Source: JADFUS01 sp036653215 (lineage in GTDB: Bacteria > Bacteroidota > Bacteroidia > Bacteroidales > Rikenellaceae). From it: DNA of 8,923 nt. This document shows, in pieces, positions 1 through 7,002 of the stretch. Position 1 is the stretch's first letter, and each line of letters begins with the position of its first letter. Made by a program: the position numbers and the translations under genes. The notes beneath the pieces were generated by a model. That model was not told the DNA's origin and ran no database searches. It worked only from the letters and a program-made list of their open reading frames with translations. Location: positions 1 through 8,923 of the forward strand of contig JAVVUK010000066.1 in NCBI GenBank assembly GCA_036653215.1, in the 5' to 3' direction.

Positions 1-1
1 C

Positions 2-490
2 CACAAAGAGTTCCACCACAGAGTCTATGATAGATCCTACTCCTGTCAATGTCAAATCGAAAAATGAAGATAGCTTGGAGTATAACTCGTTTGTGATTAC
101 CGATCCGTGAGTTGTAAGGTTTGTGTTAATGCTATTTTGCGCTAAAAAGGCATTTATGTCGGCAAGAGGCTTGTCTATAAAACCATCTATCCCCATTATC
201 CCTTGCGATGTTATAACCTTTACTTTATCATATATAAGGGGAGTAAGGAAGCTGATTAATATAGCGACAACAGCCCACATTACAGATAGGGTTATCGTTG
301 CAGCGAGCCATTTTGGGAGCACCCAATTTTTTATTTTCACTTTTATAAGCTCGTCGACAAGAGGTTTGCCCATCAGAGAAAGCACAGCAGAGATAAGTAT
401 ATATATCACGATACTACTAAAGTACCATAATATAAAGCCTATCAATGTGATGATGATGGCAATTAGTATGTATTTACCTAACTTATCCAT
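2..490 (-). CDS. AI-2E family transporter (UPF0118), N-terminal part only
   Basis: Reading leftward from the ATG at 490, the frame stays open to the window edge and gives 163 residues, so the C-terminal half is missing; family members are usually about 340-380 residues. Hydrophobic segments lie near residues 7-24, 25-41 and 61-85. The stretch around residues 34-66 (ISAVLSLMGKPLVDELIK, then LPKWLAA) matches the usual start of the AI-2E/PerM family, and residues 86-163 would begin the soluble loop that follows the third helix. The family holds multi-spanning inner-membrane permeases; some export the quorum signal AI-2 and others act as sodium/proton antiporters, so the substrate here is unknown. 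The start lies 3 nt after the psd stop, which implies co-transcription and perhaps translational coupling. Family assignment is fairly firm; function is not. Confidence 0.85.
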   Translation of the reverse strand, partial: MDKLGKYILIAIIITLIGFILWYFSSIVIYILISAVLSLMGKPLVDELIKVKIKNWVLPKWLAATITLSVMWAVVAILISFLTPLIYDKVKVITSQGIMGIDGFIDKPLADINAFLAQNSINTNLTTHGSVITNELYSKLSSFFDLTLTGVGSIIDSVVELFV

Positions 491-493
491 GCC

Positions 494-1177
494 TTATTTA
501 TTTTTTGGCTTGTGTGCTATTATCGATTTTGTGGCTACTACTTTATCGTTAAGTTTAACATTAAGTTCATAGTTCAAAGGAAGAAATAGATCTACACGAG
601 AGCCAAATTTTATGAAACCACAACGTTCATTTTGCTCAACTTTATGTCCTAAAGTAACGTAAGTCACTATGCGACGTGCTATATATCCCGCCACTTGACG
701 AAACATGATAGACTCGCCTTCATGTTTTACCACAATTGTGGTGCGCTCGTTAAGGGTGCTTGATTTAGGATTATTGGCAAAAAGAAAGTCTCCTTGATGG
801 TGTTTAAAATATTCTATTGTCCCAGAAATAGGATACCAGTTTGCGTGTACATTAAGGATAGACATGAAAATAGAAACTTGCATACGCTCATCTTGAAGAT
901 ATTCGTCTACAAAGACCTTTTCTATTGCCACAATAGTCCCATCGGCAGGAGCTAACACAGCGTTGAAATTTTGCGTCATAACTCGGTCGGGAACACGGAA
1001 AAATCGAATAACAATAAAAAGAGATAACAGAGAGAGAATAACAACAACCGCTGTCAGCCATTTTATAGTCCATAAGCCTGAAAATAAGAACAATACAAGT
1101 ATAGCAACAACAGTTACTATTGTGCTTAATATGATTTTATATCCCTCTTTATCAATGGTAAAAATTCCTATTTTCAT
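494..1177 (-). CDS. psd: Phosphatidylserine decarboxylase proenzyme, short membrane-anchored type
   Basis: Decarboxylates phosphatidylserine to phosphatidylethanolamine at the inner membrane, the last step of PE synthesis. The 227-residue protein has two hydrophobic segments (about residues 14-33 and 38-58) and then the catalytic domain. Visible motifs are APADG at 76-80 (Asp79 of the self-processing triad), NVHANWYP at 109-116 (His111) and FGSRVD at 191-196. By family knowledge, the chain cleaves itself between Gly192 and Ser193, and the serine becomes the pyruvoyl cofactor on a small alpha subunit of about 35 residues. Its length and the HANWYP and FGSRVD motifs fit the short Psd type common in Bacteroidota rather than the longer E. 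coli enzyme. It starts 20 nt after cdsA and is followed 3 nt later by the AI-2E-family gene. The usual partner pssA is not in the window. No Shine-Dalgarno is visible; a 14-bp AT palindrome abuts the start codon. Confidence 0.95.
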   Translation of the reverse strand: MKIGIFTIDKEGYKIILSTIVTVVAILVLFLFSGLWTIKWLTAVVVILSLLSLFIVIRFFRVPDRVMTQNFNAVLAPADGTIVAIEKVFVDEYLQDERMQVSIFMSILNVHANWYPISGTIEYFKHHQGDFLFANNPKSSTLNERTTIVVKHEGESIMFRQVAGYIARRIVTYVTLGHKVEQNERCGFIKFGSRVDLFLPLNYELNVKLNDKVVATKSIIAHKPKNK

Positions 1178-1191
1178 TTATAAATTTATAA
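1178..1191. repeat. Perfect 14-bp AT palindrome just upstream of the psd start codon
   Basis: The sequence TTATAAATTTATAA reads identically on both strands and directly abuts the psd ATG, filling most of the 20-nt cdsA-psd gap. It could be a weak hairpin around the start codon, an operator half-site pair, or simply chance in AT-rich DNA. No function is assigned. Confidence 0.4.
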
Positions 1192-1197
1192 GTTGGG

Positions 1198-2010
1198 TTA
1201 GTTTAGAAGTCCTGTAAGTATTAATAAAATATAAAAAACGGGTGCTGCAAAAAATAGAGCATCAAAGCGGTCTAAAAATCCACCATGTCCCGGAATAGTA
1301 TTTCCAGAGTCTTTGATAGATATAGATCGTTTATACATCGATTCGAACAAATCGCCTCCAACCCCTGCAAGCGAGGTTATGAAACCCATTGCACACCATG
1401 TAAGCAGATCGTCACTGTCAATGAGCCATGCTCCGACCCCTGCCATCACACTCCCCATGACAAGTCCACCGATAAAGCCCTCCCAAGACTTTTTAGGAGA
1501 TATGCGCTCACATAGCTTGTTTTTCCCAAGCAACGACCCGACGATATATGCAGCTACGTCGTTTGCCCATACCACAAAAAAGAGTATTAGGACATATCGA
1601 AAGTCTGGAATGGAGTTTAGGATTAGGATAGGAACAATTGTGTATATTAAAGCGAAAATCTCGTGCGCCACAGACTCAAAAGGAAAGTCTCTCTTGCGGT
1701 AAAGCTCAACAACACATCTTGTTATAAAGAGTAGTAAAATTATAACAAGTGCTTGGTGGAGGCTTACGATATAGTCAATAGAAAGTATATTTATGAGTTG
1801 CAGGGCTAATATTATTAACGCTGAAACAAAGACATATATACGCATTGTCTGAACTCCTGCTTCTTGAAGTAGCTTTCCCAATTCCATTAGTGAGCCTAAC
1901 CCTATTATTGCAAGTACAATAAAACTTGTCAGAGGAGAATAAACAATACCCCCGACAAGTATAAATGCTAATATTAGTCCGCTTAAAGCTCTGACAATAA
2001 AGTTTTTCAT
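1198..2010 (-). CDS. cdsA: Phosphatidate cytidylyltransferase (CDP-diacylglycerol synthase)
   Basis: Makes CDP-diacylglycerol from phosphatidic acid and CTP, the branch-point precursor of membrane phospholipids. The 270-residue protein is hydrophobic throughout, with about eight membrane segments. The CdsA signature is complete at residues 224-250: Ser224, Lys227-Arg228, Lys233-Asp234, then PGHGGFLDRFD at 240-250. Asp220 and Asp234 lie where the family places metal-binding acidic residues. The conserved WANDVAAY (148-155) and SPKKSWEG (171-178) motifs are also present. Length is normal for the family. The start ATG lies 2 nt after the ftsH stop, so translation is probably coupled to ftsH. With psd 20 nt downstream it forms the lipid half of the operon; its product feeds phosphatidylserine synthesis, which Psd then completes. 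Confidence 0.96.
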   Translation of the reverse strand: MKNFIVRALSGLILAFILVGGIVYSPLTSFIVLAIIGLGSLMELGKLLQEAGVQTMRIYVFVSALIILALQLINILSIDYIVSLHQALVIILLLFITRCVVELYRKRDFPFESVAHEIFALIYTIVPILILNSIPDFRYVLILFFVVWANDVAAYIVGSLLGKNKLCERISPKKSWEGFIGGLVMGSVMAGVGAWLIDSDDLLTWCAMGFITSLAGVGGDLFESMYKRSISIKDSGNTIPGHGGFLDRFDALFFAAPVFYILLILTGLLN

Positions 2011-2012
2011 AT

Positions 2013-4010
2013 TTATGCTATACTCTCAACTTCCTCCTCTTTGGTTGTTATTTGTGAGGCAGCTAACTCTTCTTGTTCCTTTTCAATAGCCTTTTTTTCG
2101 GCTTTTTCTATTTCTATTTGTTCACCACGAGTAACTAACTTACGTTTTCCTAAGATCCTCTCAAGGTCTGCCGCAAAGACCACTTCTTTTTCGAGAAGCA
2201 GAGTAGCAAGTTCTGTCACCGACTCACGATGTAGTAGAAGTATCTCTTTGGCACGTTTATAAGCCTCGTCTATAAGTGCTTTCGACTCTATGTCTATCTC
2301 AAGGGCTGTTTGCTCACTATATGGTTTTGAGAAAGTTTCCTGCCCTGTTGAGTTATAATAGCTAAGGTTGCTCACTTTTTCGCCACCCATGCCGTAATAT
2401 GCAATCATAGCATACGCTTGTCTTGTAGCTCTTTCAAGGTCATTGAGCGCACCTGTCGACACCTCACCAAAATATATCTCTTCTGAAGCACGTCCTCCAA
2501 GTAAAGATGCCATTTCATGTTTCAACTGTTCCTTAGTTGTTATCTGACGCTCTTCGGGCATATACCAAGCAGCACCGAGAGCCTTACCACGAGGGACAAT
2601 GGTAACTTTAACAAGAGGATTTGCATATTCGAGAAGCCAACTCACTGTTGCGTGTCCTGCTTCGTGGAAAGCAATAGTCTTCTTCTCTCCTTGAGTTATA
2701 ACTTTGCTTTTATGTTCCAATCCTCCGATGATACGATCTATTGCATCTAAGAAGTCTTGTTTGCCAACCTCAGTTCTACTTTTTCTTGCCGCCATAAGCG
2801 CCGCTTCGTTACATACGTTTGCAAGGTCGGCTCCCGAAAAACCTGGTGTCTGAAGAGCTATAAATTTCAAGTCAAGAGTCTTGTCCATCTTTAACTTACG
2901 CACGTGTACTGCGATTATCTCTTCACGCTCGTTCACATCGGGAAGATCTACATATATCTGTCTGTCAAAACGTCCTGCTCTCATAAGGGCTTTATCGAGG
3001 ATGTCAGCCCTATTTGTAGCGGCTAAGATTATCACTCCTGCGTTTGTACCAAACCCATCCATCTCTGTAAGAAGCTGATTTAGCGTATTTTCCCTCTCGT
3101 CATTTGACGAATAGCCTGCGTTTTTACTTCTTGCCCTGCCTATTGCATCTATCTCATCAATAAATACGATACATGGAGCTTTTTCTTTTGCTTGTTTAAA
3201 TAGGTCTCTTACACGTGAGGCTCCTACCCCCACAAACATCTCAACAAAGTCAGATCCGCTCATAGAGAAAAATGGGACATCTGCCTCGCCGGCTGCTGCC
3301 TTTGCGATCAACGTTTTCCCTGTTCCCGGAGGTCCTACAAGAAGGGCTCCTTTTGGAATTTTAGCTCCAAGGTTATTGTATTTTTGTGGATTACGTAAAA
3401 AATCGACAATCTCCAAAATCTCGGTTTTCACCTCTTCAAGCCCTGCAACGTCTTTGAAGGTTATCTTATCGCTTTTTGTCTTATCAAATTGCTGAGCCTT
3501 AGCTTTACCAACGTTAAACACATTGCCACCGCCACTGCCCGATCCTCCACGCATACCACGCATGATGAAGAACCATATAGCAAGTATTATGATGAAGGGT
3601 ATAACCCCTCCAATATAATCTGTCCAACTACTTGTCTTCTCTTGGGTGATATCTATTCTCCCCTTTTTCCCAGTTTGCCACTCGTCAAAGTCTTGTTCAA
3701 ATTTGAGTGGTGAACCTATACGATATATAAATTGAACCCCACTTTCAGGGATGTTTTTATATTTCTCAATCGTCTTTAAGGAGTCGACAGCCGCTTTTGT
3801 AAGAGTGATCTTTGCGATCTCACTATTTTCAAGGACCACCTTTTGCACCTGGTCTTTCTCTATAAACTCTTGTAGCATAAGACGACTACCCTCCATAGGT
3901 TGCTCGGTCTTACTTAAAAAAGACCAACCTATGATTATCATCATTACCAAACCATAAACCCAATAAGGGCTAAATTTGGGTTTTCCTAAATTTTTCTTTA
4001 TCTCTGCCAT
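2013..4010 (-). CDS. ftsH: ATP-dependent zinc metalloprotease FtsH
   Basis: Membrane-anchored hexameric AAA+ protease that unfolds and degrades misfolded membrane proteins and selected regulatory proteins. From the ATG at 4010 the protein has 665 residues. An in-frame GTG at 4019 would add three residues; I prefer the ATG because the GTG overlaps the last base of the rsfS stop. In numbering from the GTG, membrane helices are near 19-36 and 135-154, with a small periplasmic domain between them and a glycine-rich linker at 157-165. Further motifs are Walker A GPPGTGKT (229-236), the FVG pore loop (262-264), Walker B with Asp288-Glu289, arginine fingers Arg350 and Arg353, and the zinc site HEAGH (452-456) with Asp527 as third ligand. 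The C-terminal tail from about residue 634 is rich in Glu and Lys. All catalytic residues are intact. It lies 8 nt after rsfS and 2 nt before cdsA. Confidence 0.97.
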   Translation of the reverse strand: MAEIKKNLGKPKFSPYWVYGLVMMIIIGWSFLSKTEQPMEGSRLMLQEFIEKDQVQKVVLENSEIAKITLTKAAVDSLKTIEKYKNIPESGVQFIYRIGSPLKFEQDFDEWQTGKKGRIDITQEKTSSWTDYIGGVIPFIIILAIWFFIMRGMRGGSGSGGGNVFNVGKAKAQQFDKTKSDKITFKDVAGLEEVKTEILEIVDFLRNPQKYNNLGAKIPKGALLVGPPGTGKTLIAKAAAGEADVPFFSMSGSDFVEMFVGVGASRVRDLFKQAKEKAPCIVFIDEIDAIGRARSKNAGYSSNDERENTLNQLLTEMDGFGTNAGVIILAATNRADILDKALMRAGRFDRQIYVDLPDVNEREEIIAVHVRKLKMDKTLDLKFIALQTPGFSGADLANVCNEAALMAARKSRTEVGKQDFLDAIDRIIGGLEHKSKVITQGEKKTIAFHEAGHATVSWLLEYANPLVKVTIVPRGKALGAAWYMPEERQITTKEQLKHEMASLLGGRASEEIYFGEVSTGALNDLERATRQAYAMIAYYGMGGEKVSNLSYYNSTGQETFSKPYSEQTALEIDIESKALIDEAYKRAKEILLLHRESVTELATLLLEKEVVFAADLERILGKRKLVTRGEQIEIEKAEKKAIEKEQEELAASQITTKEEEVESIA

Positions 4011-4018
4011 GTTTCTCA

Positions 4019-4357
4019 CTAATGCTTTATGATTTTTGCATCACTCCACAATTTTTCCAATGCGTAAAAGTCACGAGTCTCCTTCTCGAAGATATGTACC
4101 ATCACATCGCCATAATCGACAATTATCCAAAGGCTATTTTCACGCCCCTCGACACGAATGGGTTTCTCGTTATGCTCCTCACGCATCAACCTATCTATCT
4201 CTTGAGATATGGCTTCTACTTGTGTATACGAATTTGCGGAACAGATTATGAACGCATCACATATTGTTCCGTCAAGTCCTGAAAAGTCTATTTCTACGAT
4301 ATCCTCTCCTTTTTTTTCATCAATTGCTTTGATGATTGTTGTTCTTATATCACTCAT
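4019..4357 (-). CDS. rsfS: Ribosome silencing factor RsfS
   Basis: Binds ribosomal protein uL14 on the large subunit and blocks subunit joining, lowering translation when nutrients are short. The 112-residue protein has the usual family length and fold (DUF143/Iojap). Diagnostic stretches are DAFIICSANSYTQVEAIS at about residues 34-51, WIIVDYGDVMVHIF at 76-89, and ETRDFYALEKLWSDA at 92-106; the W...DYGD...H.F...R.FY.LE.LW pattern is characteristic. It is the first gene after a 60-nt spacer that carries a good Bacteroidota promoter, so it probably leads the operon with ftsH, cdsA, psd and the AI-2E-family gene. The leader would be only about 20 nt and has no Shine-Dalgarno sequence. The start is the first ATG after the promoter. 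Confidence 0.95.
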   Translation of the reverse strand: MSDIRTTIIKAIDEKKGEDIVEIDFSGLDGTICDAFIICSANSYTQVEAISQEIDRLMREEHNEKPIRVEGRENSLWIIVDYGDVMVHIFEKETRDFYALEKLWSDAKIIKH

Positions 4358-4381
4358 CTATGTTTTTCTATCTTTAATCTA

Positions 4382-4413
4382 CAAATATATATATTATTTC
4401 TCGTATTACCAAA
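4382..4413 (-). promoter_or_regulatory. Predicted Bacteroidota-type promoter for rsfS-ftsH-cdsA-psd
   Basis: On the minus strand, TTTG (4413-4410) is followed after 20 nt by TATATTTG (4389-4382). This matches the primary-sigma consensus known from Bacteroides and Flavobacterium (TTTG near -33 and TAnnTTTG near -7). Transcription would start around 4373-4378, giving a leader of about 20 nt. The site lies in the only sizeable gap on this side, between the porX stop and the rsfS start. The match is exact, but such AT-rich motifs also occur by chance; no experimental start site is known to me. Confidence 0.6.
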
Positions 4414-4417
4414 AAGA

Positions 4418-5971
4418 CTACTTCTTAGGCTTTAAAACCAAGAATGGGACAAGCATTTCTTCCATCGACACTCCGCCATGTTGGAACGTATTTTTGTAGT
4501 AACGTGCGTGTTGGTTGTAGTTGTTCGGATATACCAAATAGTCGCTTCCACAAGCAAAAATATATTGTGACGAGATGTTTCCAGCAGGAAGAGCTACATC
4601 TTCGGGGTGCTCAATTACAAATACCTCTTTAGGATTATACTTGAGGTTACGTCCTGTTTTATATCTTAAATTTGCGGATGTCTCTTTGTCGCCCACAACT
4701 TTAATGGCCTTGTCTACACGCATTGTGCCATGGTCGGAAGTTACGACAATCGTATTTCCGTTTGTGGCGAGTTGACGCATGATGGTGAAAAGCTCGGAGT
4801 GCTCAAACCACGAACGTGTAAGGGTACGAAAGGCAGCTTCATCTTCAGCTAACTCACGTATTATGTCGGTGTCGGTACGTGCGTGCGACAAAATGTCAAG
4901 AAAGTTATATATAATTACCGAGAAATCGGCATTTAAGACTTTAGACATATTATCAAGAAGCCTTCGTCCAGCCTCAGGGCGAATTAGCTTGTCAAAACTT
5001 ATGCGGTAGTTCTTGCCAAGTCCTTGTATTTGACGCATAAGGAAATCTTCTTCATATTGATTTTTAGCTCCGTGCTCATTGTCGTTAAGCCATTGGTCGG
5101 GCATGATTTTATCTATTGCCAAAGGAGTCAAACCAGAGAATATAGCGTTACGTGCATATTGTGTTGCCGTTGGTAAGATGCTACAATAAAATTCTTCTTT
5201 GTCGACATTAAAATATTGTGACAATAAAGGTCTGATAATGAGCCATTGGTCATATCTGAAATTATCGATAAGCAAAAAGGTGGTCTTCGTCTCTTTGTCT
5301 AAGAGAGAGAAGACTTTATTTTTCATCAATGTGTGTGAAAGCACAGGCTTAGTAGCAGTCTTAGGCTTAAACCAATCTATATAATTATGTTTTATATATT
5401 TGGCAAAGGCGTTGTTAGCTTCTGTCTTTTGATAAACTAAAATCTCACGTATGCTCTCATCGTTAGAGTCTTCAAGTTGAAGAGTCCAATGGTATAATTT
5501 TTTATATATGTTGCACCAATCCTCAAAGCTATTTGCTGTATCGAAAGAAGAGGATATTTGCGCAAACTCAGCCCTATAATCGGCTGTTGTTATCTCATCA
5601 TAAAGCTCTTGCTTGTGTATGTTCTTTTTTATAGATAACAGTACTTGGTTTGGGTTTACAGGTTTTATAAGATAGTCTGCAATGTTAGCTCCGACAGCCC
5701 TATTCATAATATCTTCCTCTTCACTTTTTGTAACCATAACAATTGGAGTTGTGGGACTCAATGCTTTTAACTTTGGAAGGGTCTCCAACCCTGTTATTCC
5801 AGGCATCATTTCGTCGAGGATAATTAGATCAAAAGAGGCATTTTGAACCAAATCTAATGCGTCATAGCCATTATTACAAGCCTCAATTGTATACCCTTTA
5901 TTTTCTAAAAAAAGGATGTGTGGTTTTAGAAACTCGATTTCATCATCCACCCACAGGATTTTTTTATTCAT
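4418..5971 (-). CDS. porX: PorX-type response regulator with C-terminal PglZ domain
   Basis: The 517-residue protein starts with a CheY-like receiver (about residues 1-120): acidic pocket Asp9-Asp10, phosphoacceptor Asp53, Thr81 and Lys103 are all present, so phosphorylation should work. A helical middle part (about 121-220) leads to a PglZ domain of the alkaline phosphatase superfamily. Likely metal-site residues are Asp236 (LLIDNFRYDQ), Thr268 or Thr270 (LPTATQYARN), Asp359 and His363 (DILSHAR), Asp413-His414 (TSDHGT) and His498 (FQHGG); these roles are inferred by motif position. In Porphyromonas gingivalis PorX works with the sensor PorY and sigma factor SigP to control type IX secretion genes, and its PglZ domain is a zinc-dependent phosphodiesterase on oligonucleotides. 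Homologues also occur in Bacteroidales without that secretion system, so its presence does not prove one here. No sensor kinase gene is in the window. A 60-nt spacer with a hairpin precedes the start. Confidence 0.9.
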   Translation of the reverse strand: MNKKILWVDDEIEFLKPHILFLENKGYTIEACNNGYDALDLVQNASFDLIILDEMMPGITGLETLPKLKALSPTTPIVMVTKSEEEDIMNRAVGANIADYLIKPVNPNQVLLSIKKNIHKQELYDEITTADYRAEFAQISSSFDTANSFEDWCNIYKKLYHWTLQLEDSNDESIREILVYQKTEANNAFAKYIKHNYIDWFKPKTATKPVLSHTLMKNKVFSLLDKETKTTFLLIDNFRYDQWLIIRPLLSQYFNVDKEEFYCSILPTATQYARNAIFSGLTPLAIDKIMPDQWLNDNEHGAKNQYEEDFLMRQIQGLGKNYRISFDKLIRPEAGRRLLDNMSKVLNADFSVIIYNFLDILSHARTDTDIIRELAEDEAAFRTLTRSWFEHSELFTIMRQLATNGNTIVVTSDHGTMRVDKAIKVVGDKETSANLRYKTGRNLKYNPKEVFVIEHPEDVALPAGNISSQYIFACGSDYLVYPNNYNQHARYYKNTFQHGGVSMEEMLVPFLVLKPKK

Positions 5972-5984
5972 AATTTAATTTTTT

Positions 5985-6007
5985 AGAAACAGTTTATACC
6001 GTTTTCT
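5985..6007 (-). other. Hairpin in the leader just upstream of porX
   Basis: On the minus strand AGAAAACGGT and ACTGTTTCT can pair around an ATAA loop, giving nine base pairs with one bulged A and one G-T pair. It lies 14-36 nt before the porX ATG, in the 60-nt gap after the acyl-protein synthetase gene. What follows is an A/T-rich stretch rather than a T run, so it does not look like a standard intrinsic terminator. It could protect the mRNA end, influence porX translation, or mean nothing. I see no clean promoter match in this spacer. Confidence 0.35.
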
Positions 6008-6031
6008 GAACTAACGTATTTTACTACTATA

Positions 6032-6994
6032 CTATTGTATAAGTAAGTTACACCCTCTTATGTCAGAGTTGCTAATTCTTCCCTCTATTGTAAAAGATCC
6101 GTCTTTCCACCTCTGCCCCATGTCTTGCGTTTGGATGAAAGAACATGAATAAAGATTTGCTAAATCGACAATGTTTACCCCTCCCTTTCTGCCGTCTTCA
6201 AGGGTCTTAAAAGGATCATGAAGGTCTCTAATAACGATCTTCATAGTCTCTGAAGGATAGAAAATGCCATCTCCTTTTGAATACCCCTGTGACAAACATT
6301 CACACATCCCATATTCAGAGTGAATAGACTGAACACCAAAGGCTTCTGACAATATTTTATGCAGCTTTTCACGTGGAACTTCTTCGCCATGTCCTTTCAT
6401 ACCACCTGTTTCCATGACTATTAAGGTCTCGTCTTTGGGAAGATCTTCCCTCTTGGCAAGCTCTAAAAGAGCAAAGGTGACACCTATCAAAATAGTCTTT
6501 TTCGACTTGTCTCGCTTGTTAAGTCTCTCGATTAGGTCGTCGTGATTATATAGGAAAAATCCACCATCATAGCTCTCTTCAATAAGTTTTTCAAACATAT
6601 AGATGAGTGAAGAGCCATCTCGTTCTAAATAGCTTGGCAATAGTGCATATATGTTACATTCGCTTGCTTTGCCATAAAATGTCTCCCACCCTCTCGAAAA
6701 AGCCTCTTTATAGATAGATGCTTTTTTCACATAATGGCTGCTTTGTGTTGCGCTTGTTGTACCGCTACTTCGGAAAAGGAGCTCGTGTGGTTCTGTTCCA
6801 CAATAAACTTTTTGGCTTTTAAATAGCTCGATAGGGAGATATGGGATCTCCTCAAATCGGCATATCTTGTTGACATCAAGTCCAAGAAGGGATATGTAAC
6901 GACTATATACCTCATTATTTGAGGCTTGATATTTGAAAATATCTAAGGCTTGAGCCTCAAAAGATGAGTACTCAAAAATATTATTTATGTCCAT
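6032..6994 (-). CDS. LuxE-like acyl-protein synthetase / acyl transferase
   Basis: A member of the LuxE (acyl-protein synthetase) branch of the ANL adenylate-forming enzymes, which activate a carboxylic acid with ATP and pass the acyl group on. From the ATG at 6994 the protein has 320 residues, normal for stand-alone Bacteroidota members. The frame is open back to an ATG at 7066 (24 more residues), but that stretch lies inside lptG and does not resemble family starts. Visible motifs are LPIELFKS at about 53-60, the P-loop-like RSSGTTSATQSS (75-86), METGGMKG (195-202), the aromatic-acidic EYGMCE (227-232), and the late DMGQRW...DGSFTIEGR (from 291), the adenylate-binding region. In luminous bacteria LuxE works with LuxC and LuxD; neither is in the window, so the acid and acceptor here are unknown. 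It starts 8 nt after lptG and ends 60 nt before porX, suggesting shared transcription with both. Confidence 0.85.
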   Translation of the reverse strand: MDINNIFEYSSFEAQALDIFKYQASNNEVYSRYISLLGLDVNKICRFEEIPYLPIELFKSQKVYCGTEPHELLFRSSGTTSATQSSHYVKKASIYKEAFSRGWETFYGKASECNIYALLPSYLERDGSSLIYMFEKLIEESYDGGFFLYNHDDLIERLNKRDKSKKTILIGVTFALLELAKREDLPKDETLIVMETGGMKGHGEEVPREKLHKILSEAFGVQSIHSEYGMCECLSQGYSKGDGIFYPSETMKIVIRDLHDPFKTLEDGRKGGVNIVDLANLYSCSFIQTQDMGQRWKDGSFTIEGRISNSDIRGCNLLIQ

Positions 6995-7002
6995 TAAGGG
7001 TT

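Noticed and set aside
123..572. Plus-strand open frame of 149 codons spanning the left end
   Set aside because: It lies opposite the AI-2E-family gene and the end of psd, both of which have clear family motifs; its own translation shows no recognisable domain.
4410..4432. Possible terminator after porX (AAGA, 5-nt loop, TCTTTTT on the minus strand)
   Set aside because: The stem is only four base pairs, too weak to call; part of the T run overlaps the predicted -33 element.
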